The notes under the pieces are model-generated. The model ran no database searches. It worked only from the letters and a program-made list of their open reading frames with translations, and was not told where the DNA came from. Positions 1 through 8,140 of a stretch of DNA of 49,232 nucleotides are shown piece after piece. The DNA is from Coemansia sp. RSA 487 (Eukaryota; Kickxellomycota; Kickxellomycetes; Kickxellales; Kickxellaceae): positions 1 to 49,232 of the forward strand of contig JANBRJ010000115.1 in NCBI GenBank assembly GCA_027577595.1, given 5' to 3'. Both the position numbers and the translations under genes were made by a program. The stretch's first letter is position 1; each line of letters opens with the position of its first letter.

Positions 1-1
1 T

Positions 2-400
2 TGTGTACTAATATCCATTGGTGAAATATACAATATCCACGCCCTGGCCATTACAAGTGTATTTATCTTTTTTGGCGCTTTCTATCTTGGGTCAGGTCCG
101 ATTTCATGGGCGATTCCAGCCGAAATCACACCTACATATGCTGTTTCTGCTATCATGGCTGTCACCTCTACCGTTAACTATTTTGGCGCTTTTGTTTTCG
201 CTATGATATTTAAGAATATCCTTTCAGCGCTCCATGGATATACTTTCATACTTTTCGCGGTTGCAAATGCTATTGCGGTCGTCTTTTTCTTTTTCTTCTT
301 ACCAGAAACCAAGGATCGTGCAATCACAGATATTGCGAGGGTCCATTCCGCCGGCATTCACAACGTCCTTCGCGCAAAATACAAGGTAGCACGTTGCTAA
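2..400 (+). CDS. MFS sugar transporter, copy A (3' part only)
   Basis: This is the C-terminal 132 residues of a sugar porter of the major facilitator superfamily. The 5' part lies outside the window, and the frame starts at base 2. It covers the last three or so membrane helices: the GPISWAIPAE stretch of TM10, the VNYFG stretch of TM11, and the terminal PETKD motif of the sugar-porter family. It aligns with the two complete copies downstream and shares the identical C-terminal tail KYKVARC. In TM10-TM11 it is a mosaic: some positions match copy B, others copy C, and some are private (Phe where B has Pro and C has Leu). It should be a plasma-membrane sugar or polyol carrier. The substrate cannot be read from sequence. 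Confidence 0.88.
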   Translation, partial: CVLISIGEIYNIHALAITSVFIFFGAFYLGSGPISWAIPAEITPTYAVSAIMAVTSTVNYFGAFVFAMIFKNILSALHGYTFILFAVANAIAVVFFFFFLPETKDRAITDIARVHSAGIHNVLRAKYKVARC

Positions 401-2281
401 TGTTGGATCTGGCACATGTTTTCTATTTGCAGCTCTCTTTGGCTTTGTCAGGTAATGGGTGCAACCCAGTTGTATGTCTTGAATATATAACTTAGTAATT
501 ACCTCTGCAACATGTTGATATTTGAAAGCATGATGTAAGAAATATGGTGACGAGATTTGTGCCTTTCCCGCCAAATCGCCAAGCAAGAAGCCCTTCGGAT
601 ATAAATGAGCTCACGTGAAAACATGCTTGTTTGTTTGTTTGCTCATCCAATCGAATGATTGGACTGGAGCAATCGCCACCTGATTACGTGAGTGATATAC
701 TGAGTTTATTAAATATCCATGTGGATGCAGTAAAATTTTTGGGAAACTCCGAGACGATACTGAATGGTCTCTATAAGACCGTCCGCTATGTCCGGTTGAA
801 GGACATTTTGCGCTGACCTCATGGCCATATGAACTAAATCATAACGGAATGTCTTTATGAAGCCCGTAAACCCGCCGTTCTTTGATACACTGCAATGGCT
901 GTTTTCCTCAACTTCGCCTCACCAAGCTTGGTTCGTGGCCAGTGGGGAATCCCGTCACCCACACCGTTTATCCTTATTTGTTCCTTCTTCAACAGCTGTC
1001 ATCTTCATCCTGGGTGGATGGTTGAACACTCATTCTTGTCTATCTGTCTCTTGTTCCTCGCTAGCCATCCATCCCTCACATACGCCAGACGCTTCCTGTA
1101 TGCCATTTGTAGTACAGATCTTGCCATGGCGGCTGTCGGGTCTCGCGCCGTCCGCTGGTGTGAATGCATGTCCTGTCGTAGCTCCTCGAGGACATTCCTC
1201 CTGTCTGTTTGCGTTATGCCCACCATAGGAGACTTCCTCCTTGGTGATGCATTTCCTGAGGGTCTCCTCTTCCTTCCTAATGCTGGCCTCCTTCTCGAGA
1301 AGGGTGGCTTTCAGTTGGTTTCCTTGTTTGCGTTCTGTTTCTAGCCTTTTCTGATAGTTCTGCTGGGTCAATCATGTTAGCGATCTGTGGGTCCACTTGG
1401 CCCTTCAGCTGCTTAAATAGCTTTTGTATCCTTTCTGTCTCATGCTCCTTTTTGTGGATACTGCTTTTCTCTGAGTCCTCCATGCTCTCTGCATTCGATA
1501 TTTTTTGTTTTCCGACATGACCTCATTTCCCTGAAGTTCTTTGTCCATCACCTGGATAAGTGCTGGCAGCTCCTCGTTTCCTAGGGGCGTTGCCTGCAAC
1601 TCCGGATCTTCCCCCGCAGGTATTGGAAGTTGATACTGGCTAAATTGTTTACTTGTTAACTGTTAACTGTTAAACTTGTCGCGTAGTTTGCCCCTTTTTT
1701 GTGCTTGTATAAAAAGAAAAGGTTTTCTTTGCACAAGGGCTATCTGACAATATGGGATTCTAACACCATCAAGCTTCCTAAGCAAGGATACTTTCAAAGA
1801 GCTTGGCATGGATTTTTAGAATGCCTCTTTTATTAGTACTTTCAGGTTAAAATATGATATTGAATGAAAAATATAGGAATTACTACGAAGAGGTGGGCTG
1901 TTCTTTTATATCACCCTTGGACAAGTGCAGGTTTTTCTGCATTTGCGGCGCTTACACAGCAATCGACTCGTTCCGCTATTGTGATCCATACTCTGACGTT
2001 TAAATTACCATATAAGGCAAGATTGATCGTTGCGCACATGTAAGAAAAAGGAAAGAGCATATTGTTTTCACTTCTTCGCTTAATGATATTCCATGGAATA
2101 AGCATTGGATTGAATGAGGCTAAGTGTAACACAATCTGTCTCGTGTATTGCCACATAAAAAGTGCATTAAATATTCAAAAACGCAAAAAAAATCCGTGGT
2201 TTACAGGGCATAGAAATCGGATGTCATCTACTTGCATTGATTTTTATCTGGTGGTTCAAGCTTGTTTTATCACCAGATCCT
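401..2281. repeat. Tandem-array spacer 1 (downstream of transporter A)
   Basis: This spacer between transporters A and B recurs almost base for base at 4019-5931. Its first 285 bases recur a third time at 7669-7953. The part up to about 1860 is near-identical between the two full copies. The part from about 1910 to 2280 is clearly more diverged, with small insertions and deletions. The minus strand between about 1005 and 1600 carries several short overlapping open stretches rich in Lys, Glu, Gln and Arg, in different frames, with coding-like composition. They look like an eroded gene or mobile-element relic whose family I cannot name. No intact gene is seen. Confidence 0.85.
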
Positions 2282-2524
2282 GACAATCTGTGATGCTTGG
2301 TGCTTGTCACGACATGGACCATGCAGCGATTTACATATACATTTCCGGAAATGTATACATGATCAATAATTTGCTTTTAGCGTTATACCTTTTTCCATAT
2401 TTCGTGAATTTTCTTGTCTTTTTTAGATATTTTTTGACTCTTCATTAAAAACACTTCTTAGCAAATACTATAGCACAGCTCGCTGTAAACACAGCACACG
2501 CCTTTTTAATAGTTAGCTTTTGCC
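2282..2524 (+). promoter_or_regulatory. Upstream region of transporter B, with conserved palindrome
   Basis: The 243 bases before the ATG are almost identical to the 243 bases before transporter C (5932-6174), although the sequence just upstream has diverged. They contain a perfect 22-base palindrome at 2336-2357 (arm TATACATTTCC followed by its reverse complement). It ends 167 bases before the start codon in both copies. The conservation suggests a shared promoter. The palindrome is a candidate site for a dimeric regulator, which is an inference only. Confidence 0.5.
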
Positions 2525-4018
2525 ATGGCATCTAATATCAAGCTTAACTCTATCAATCTTGGTATCACCAAGTACCAGCTGTTTTGCGTCCTAGCAGCAT
2601 CTATTACAATTGTAAACTTTGGGTGGAACCTCGTCGTCATCAATCAACCTGGAGACATAATTACCATGTGTCTTGCCGGTCCGAAACACAGCATCGATGG
2701 TCTGCCTTCCTGCATTCCTGCCACCGATTTAGCCTGGGGAGTTGCCGTCGGATCATACTCAATTGGCAACCTCATTGGTGCCATTGCGTGCACTTGGTTT
2801 TCCAACAAGTACGGACGAAGGTTTGTGCTACTCCATTCCAACACAATTGGCCTTATGTCAGTGCCTTTACTTGGGCTTTCCGTCAATATTCCCATGTTTG
2901 TGTGTGCCCGGGTTGTTTCTGGAATTGCACAAGGCGCTGCAAATGGCACATTTTCAACCTACGTTGTCGAAATAACCACTCCTCATGCACGCAACTCGCT
3001 GGCATGCGTGCTCGAGCTGGCTGTAAACGTTGGCATGGTGCTCGCGATGCTATGCTCTCTGGGCATGATGAAACCTCCGCTTTGGCGAGGTTTGTTTTCG
3101 CTTACCGGTGTCCTTTGCCTCATAAGCATGGTGCTTATGTATTTTTGTGTAGAGTCCCCAAAGTGGTTGGCAATGAAAAATAAATGTAAGCAGGCTCAAA
3201 TAGTTTTGCAAAAACTTCGCAAGAATGCCGATATAACCAAGGAGTACGAGCAGATCATCATGGCAGTTCAGCCAGATAGCTCCAAATCCAGCACAAGTAA
3301 CTACACCGCTTCAGTTTTCGACGTTCTTCTGGGCAAGACGCCAGACAATCTATATCACCAAGTCCTTGTTTCCACTATGAGCATGGTTTTCCAACAAGCA
3401 AGCGGAATATGCGGCATATCCTTCTTCTCGACGACTCTATTCAACAGTATCTCTGCCCCACAAAATACCAGCGACGTCAGCAAGCCAAAGTTAGCTCAGT
3501 ACCTATCGGTTGCTCTCTCCGCTGTCGGTGCTTTATTCACGCTAATTGGGATGTATCTTGCAAACCATCTGGGACGCAGAGCAATGATGCTTTTGTCGCA
3601 TGGGCTTATGGCTGTATTTTGTGTACTAATATCCATTGGTGAAATATACAATATCCACGCCCTGGCCATTACAAGTGTATTTATCTTTTTTGGCGCTTTC
3701 TATCTTGGGTCAGGTCCGATTTCATGGGCGATTTCAGCCGAAATCACACCTACATATGCTGTTTCTGCTATCATGGCCATCGCTTCTAGTGTTAACTATC
3801 CTGGGGTATTTGTTATTGCCTTGGTGTTTAAGAATATCCTTTCAGCACTCCATGGATATACTTTCATACTTTTCGCGGTTGCAAATGCTATTGCGGTCGT
3901 CTTTTTTTTCTTCTTCTTACCAGAAACCAAGGATCGTACTACTGTAGATCTCGTGAGAGTCCATTCCGCCGGCATTCACAACGTCCTTCGCGCAAAATAC
4001 AAGGTAGCACGTTGCTAA
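2525..4018 (+). CDS. MFS sugar transporter, copy B
   Basis: This is a complete 497-residue sugar porter, a normal length for the family, encoded without introns. Visible landmarks are NKYGRR (about 94-99, the loop 2-3 motif), VESPKWL (209-215, a PESPR-like motif after TM6), QQASG (290-294, TM7), LGRR (349-352), GPISW (397-401, TM10), VNY (423-425, TM11) and LPETKD (465-470) at the end of TM12. Family knowledge gives 12 membrane helices and proton-coupled or facilitated sugar uptake at the plasma membrane. It differs from copy C at about 37 of 497 residues, and these are clustered: residues 114-220, 223-283, 300-345 and 356-390 are identical. The start is the first ATG, in context GCCATGG, and the same start is kept in copy C. 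Confidence 0.93.
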   Translation: MASNIKLNSINLGITKYQLFCVLAASITIVNFGWNLVVINQPGDIITMCLAGPKHSIDGLPSCIPATDLAWGVAVGSYSIGNLIGAIACTWFSNKYGRRFVLLHSNTIGLMSVPLLGLSVNIPMFVCARVVSGIAQGAANGTFSTYVVEITTPHARNSLACVLELAVNVGMVLAMLCSLGMMKPPLWRGLFSLTGVLCLISMVLMYFCVESPKWLAMKNKCKQAQIVLQKLRKNADITKEYEQIIMAVQPDSSKSSTSNYTASVFDVLLGKTPDNLYHQVLVSTMSMVFQQASGICGISFFSTTLFNSISAPQNTSDVSKPKLAQYLSVALSAVGALFTLIGMYLANHLGRRAMMLLSHGLMAVFCVLISIGEIYNIHALAITSVFIFFGAFYLGSGPISWAISAEITPTYAVSAIMAIASSVNYPGVFVIALVFKNILSALHGYTFILFAVANAIAVVFFFFFLPETKDRTTVDLVRVHSAGIHNVLRAKYKVARC

Positions 4019-5931
4019 TGTTGGATCTGGCACATGTTTTCTATTTGCAGCTCTCTTTGGCTTTGTCAGGTAATGGGTGCAACCCAGTTGTATGTCTTGA
4101 ATATATAACTTAGTAATTACCTCTGCAACATGTTGATATTTGAAAGCATGATGTAAGAAATATGGTGACGAAATTTGCACCTTTCCCACCAAATCGCCAA
4201 GCAAGAAGCCCTTCGGATATAAATGAGCTCACGTGAAAACATGCTTGTTTGTTTGTTTGCTCATCCAATCGAATGATTGGACTGGAGCAATCGCCACCTG
4301 ATTATGTGAGTGATATACTGAGTTTATTAAATATCCATGTGGATGCAGTAAAATTTTTGGGAAACTCCGAGACGATACTGAATGGTCTCTATAAGACCGT
4401 CCGCTATGTCCGGTTGAAGGACATTTTGCGCTGACCTCATGGCCATATGAACTAAATCATGACTAAATGTCTTTACGAAGCCCGTAAACCCGCCGTTCTT
4501 TGATACACTGCAATGGCTGTTTTCCTCAACTTCGCCTCACCAAGCTTGGTTCGTGGCCAGTGGGGAATCCCGTCACCCACACCGTTTATCCTTATTTGTT
4601 CCTTCTTCAACAGCTGTCATCTTCATCCTGGGTGGATGGTTGAACACTCATTCTTGTCTATCTGTCTCTTGTTCCTCGCTAGCCATCCATCCCTCACATA
4701 CGCCAGACGCTTCCTGTATGCCATTTGTAGTACAGATCTTGCCATGGCGGCTGTCGGGTCTCGCGCCGTCCGCTGGTGTGAATGCATGTCCTGTCGTAGC
4801 TCCTCGAGGACATTCCTCCTGTCTGTTTGCGTTATGCCCACCATAGGAGACTTCCTCCTTGGTGATGCATTTCCTGAGGGTCTCCTCTTCCTTCCTAATG
4901 CTGGCCTCCTTCTCGAGAAGGGTGGCTTTCAGTTGGTTTCCTTGTTTGCGTTCTGTTTCTAGCCTTTTCTGATAGTTCTGCTGGGTCAATCATGTTAGCG
5001 ATCTGTGGGTCCACTTGGCCCTTCAGCTGCTTAAATAGCTTTTGTATCCTTTCTGTCTCATGCTCCTTTTTGTGGATACTGCTTTTCTCTGAGTCCTCCA
5101 TGCTCTCTGCATTCGATATTTTTTGTTTTCCGACATGACCTCATTTTCCTGAAGTTCTTTGTCCATCACCTGGATAAGTGCTGGCAGCTCCTCGTTTCCT
5201 AGGGGCGTTGCCTGCAATTCCGGATCTTCCCCCGCAGGTATTGGAAGTTGATACTGGCTAAATTGTTTACTTGTTAACTGTTAACTGTTAAACTTGTCGC
5301 GTGGTTTGCCCCTTTTTTGTGCTTGTATAAAAAGAAAAGGTTTTCTTTGCACAAGGGCTATCTGACAATATGGGATTCTAACACCATCAAGCTTCCTAAG
5401 CAAGGATGCTTTCAAAGAGCTTGGCATGGATTTTTAGAATGCCTCTTTTATTAGTACTTTCAGGTTAAAATATGATATTGAATGAAAAATATAGGAATTA
5501 CTACAAAGAGGTGGGCTGTTCTTTTCTATCACCCTTAGACAAATGCAGGCGTTTCTGCATTTGTGGCACTTACACAGCAATCGACTCATTCCGCTGTTGT
5601 GATCGCATATCCTGACGTTTAAATTACCATAAGGCAAGATTGGTCGTTGCGCACACGTAAGAAAAAGAGGAAATCGCATATTGTTTTCACTTCTTCGCTT
5701 AATGATATCCCATGGAATAGGCATCGAAGTCAATAAGGGCAAATGCAATGTAAACTGTCCCATGTCTCGCCACATACGAAATGCTCCAAAGCTACACAAA
5801 CACTAAACAAAAACATTAGTTGATTTGCAGCGTGTAGAAATCGGATATCACCCACTTCCATTGCTTTTTGTCTGGCACTAAAGCATTCAACGTTTTTCGG
5901 GCAATCCAAACTTGTTTTATCGCCAGATCCT
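4019..5931. repeat. Tandem-array spacer 2 (downstream of transporter B)
   Basis: This is the second full copy of the spacer at 401-2281, with the same eroded minus-strand coding-like stretch at about 4623-5217. The promoter-distal half is near-identical to spacer 1. The 5500-5930 part differs by substitutions and by extra bases before the shared promoter block. The distance from stop B to start C is 2156 bases, against 2124 for A to B. No intact gene is seen. Confidence 0.85.
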
Positions 5932-6174
5932 GACAATCTGTGATGCTTGGTGCTTGTCACGACATGGACCATGCAGCGATTTACATATACATTTCCGGAA
6001 ATGTATACATGATCAATAATTTGCTTTTAGCGTTATACCTTTTTCCATATTTCGTGAATTTTCTTGTCTTTTTTAGATATTTTTTGACTCTTCATTAAAA
6101 GCCATTTCTTAGAAGTACTATAGCACAGCTCGCTGTAAACACAGCACACGCCTTTTTAATATTTAGCTTTTGCC
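5932..6174 (+). promoter_or_regulatory. Upstream region of transporter C, with conserved palindrome
   Basis: This is the second copy of the shared promoter block. The perfect 22-base palindrome is at 5986-6007, at exactly the same distance from the ATG as in copy B. The main change within the block is a short divergent patch near 6103-6120. A shared promoter implies that the paralogs may be co-regulated, whatever their substrates. Confidence 0.5.
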
Positions 6175-7668
6175 ATGACATCTGATATCAAGCTTAACTC
6201 TATCAATCTTGGTATCACCAAGTACCAGCTGTTTTGTGTCCTGGCAGCATCTATTACAATTGTAAACTTTGGGTGGAACCTCATCGTCATCAATCAACCT
6301 GGAGACATAATTACCATGTGTCTTGCCGGTCCGAAACACAGCATCGATGGTCTGCCTTCCTGCATTCCTGCCACCGATTTAGCCTGGGGAGTTGCCGTTG
6401 GGTCATACTCAATTGGCAACTTCATTGGTGCCATTGCGTGCACTCGGTTTTCCAACAAGTACGGACGAAGGTTTGTGCTACTCCATTCCAACACAATTGG
6501 TCTCATATCAGCGCCTTTACTTGGGCTTTCCGTCAATATTCCCATGTTTGTGTGTGCCCGGGTTGTTTCTGGAATTGCACAAGGCGCTGCAAATGGCACA
6601 TTTTCAACCTACGTTGTCGAAATAACCACTCCTCATGCACGCAACTCGCTGGCATGCGTGCTCGAGCTGGCTGTAAACGTTGGCATGGTGCTCGCGATGC
6701 TATGCTCTCTGGGCATGATGAAACCTCCGCTTTGGCGAGGTTTGTTTTCGCTTACCGGTGTCCTTTGCCTCATAAGCATGGTGCTTATGTATTTTTGTGT
6801 AGAGTCCCCAAAGTGGCTGGCAATGAAAAATAAACGTGAGCAGGCTCAAATAGTTTTGCAAAAACTTCGCAAGAATGCCGATATAACCAAGGAGTACGAG
6901 CAGATCATCATGGCAGTTCAGCCAGATAGCTCCAAATCCAGCACAAGTAACTACACCGCTTCAGTTTTCGACGTTCTTCTGGGCAAGACGCCAGACAATC
7001 TATATCACCAAGTCCTTGTTTCCGTTATGGGGATGTTTTTCCAGAAAGCGAGCGGAATCGACGGCATTGTCTTCTTCTCGACGACTCTATTCAACAGTAT
7101 CTCTGCCCCACAAAATACCAGCGACGTCAGCAAGCCAAAGTTAGCTCAGTACCTATCGGTTGCTCTCTCCGCTGTCGGTGCTTTATTCACGCTAATTGGG
7201 ATGTATCTTACAAACCGCCTGGGACGTAAAGCGATTTTGCTTTTGTCGCATGGGCTTATGGCTGTATTTTGTGTACTAATATCCATTGGTGAAATATACA
7301 ATATCCACGCCCTGGCCATTACAAGTGTATTTATCTTTTTTGGCGTTTTCTATCTTGGGTCAGGTCCGATTCCATGGGCGATTCCAGCCGAAATCACACC
7401 TACATATGCTGTTTCTACTATCATGGCTGTCACTTCTAGTGTTAACTATCTTGGCGCTTTTGTTGTCGCTATGATATTTAAGAATATCCTTTCAGCGCTC
7501 CATGGATATACTTTCATACTTTTCGCGGTTGCAAATGCCATTGCGATCGTCTTTTTCTTTTTCTTCTTACCAGAAACCAAGGATCGTGCAACCACAGATA
7601 TTGCGAGGGTCCACTCTGTTGGCATTCACAACGTCCTTCGCGCAAAATACAAGGTAGCACGTTGCTAA
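6175..7668 (+). CDS. MFS sugar transporter, copy C
   Basis: This complete 497-residue sugar porter is about 93% identical to copy B by my count, with the same length, start and tail. It carries the same family landmarks but differs at key helices. TM7 reads QKASGID where B has QQASGIC. TM10 reads GPIPWAIPAE where B has GPISWAISAE. TM11 has NYLGAF where B has NYPGVF. The second Gln of QQxSG matches glucose-binding Gln283 of human GLUT1, so the Lys at residue 291 is notable. These changes suggest altered substrate preference or affinity rather than decay, because the frame is open and the flanking sequence is intact. Confidence 0.93.
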   Translation: MTSDIKLNSINLGITKYQLFCVLAASITIVNFGWNLIVINQPGDIITMCLAGPKHSIDGLPSCIPATDLAWGVAVGSYSIGNFIGAIACTRFSNKYGRRFVLLHSNTIGLISAPLLGLSVNIPMFVCARVVSGIAQGAANGTFSTYVVEITTPHARNSLACVLELAVNVGMVLAMLCSLGMMKPPLWRGLFSLTGVLCLISMVLMYFCVESPKWLAMKNKREQAQIVLQKLRKNADITKEYEQIIMAVQPDSSKSSTSNYTASVFDVLLGKTPDNLYHQVLVSVMGMFFQKASGIDGIVFFSTTLFNSISAPQNTSDVSKPKLAQYLSVALSAVGALFTLIGMYLTNRLGRKAILLLSHGLMAVFCVLISIGEIYNIHALAITSVFIFFGVFYLGSGPIPWAIPAEITPTYAVSTIMAVTSSVNYLGAFVVAMIFKNILSALHGYTFILFAVANAIAIVFFFFFLPETKDRATTDIARVHSVGIHNVLRAKYKVARC

Positions 7669-7953
7669 TGTTGGATCTGGCACATGTTTTCTATTTGCAG
7701 CTCTCTTTGGCTTTGTCAGGTAATGGGTGCAACCCAGTTGTATGTCTTGAATATATAACTTAGTAATTACCTCTGCAACATGTTGATATTTGAAAGCATG
7801 ATGTAAGAAATATGGTGACGAGATTTGTGCCTTTCCCGCCAAATCGCCAAGCAAGAAGCCCTTCGGATATAAATGAGCTCACGTGAAAACATGCTTGTTT
7901 GTTTGTTTGCTCATCCAATCGAATGATTGAACCGAAACAATTGTCACCTGATT
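7669..7953. repeat. Truncated tandem-array spacer 3 (array end)
   Basis: The first 285 bases of the spacer recur after copy C, then homology to the other two spacers stops abruptly after CCTGATTAC at about 7953. What follows is unique pyrimidine-rich sequence leading into the demethylase gene. This marks the downstream edge of the array. The eroded minus-strand stretch of the full spacers is missing here. Confidence 0.8.
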
Positions 7954-8140
7954 ACACTATTCACTTTTTTTTTACTTTGGTTGGGCTTACTGGCCAAGGA
8001 GGAAAAGGAAATACTTTTCTCCTCTTTTGGCTTCTCAAAAAGCTTAATTTTATAAAACATTCTTCACAACAATTCGCACTATTTTCTTTTCCTTACACTT
8101 TTTTATTTTCTTTTTAGCAAAACACTTCAAAACAGCAACA

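Noticed and set aside
631-816. A 61-codon plus-strand frame, repeated identically at 4249-4434.
   Set aside because: The identity is explained by the duplicated spacer, and no protein feature supports coding.
1005-1600. Reading the eroded minus-strand stretch in the array spacer as a named transposon or gene.
   Set aside because: It is split into short frames without a diagnostic motif or terminal repeats, so it is described only as an unassigned relic.
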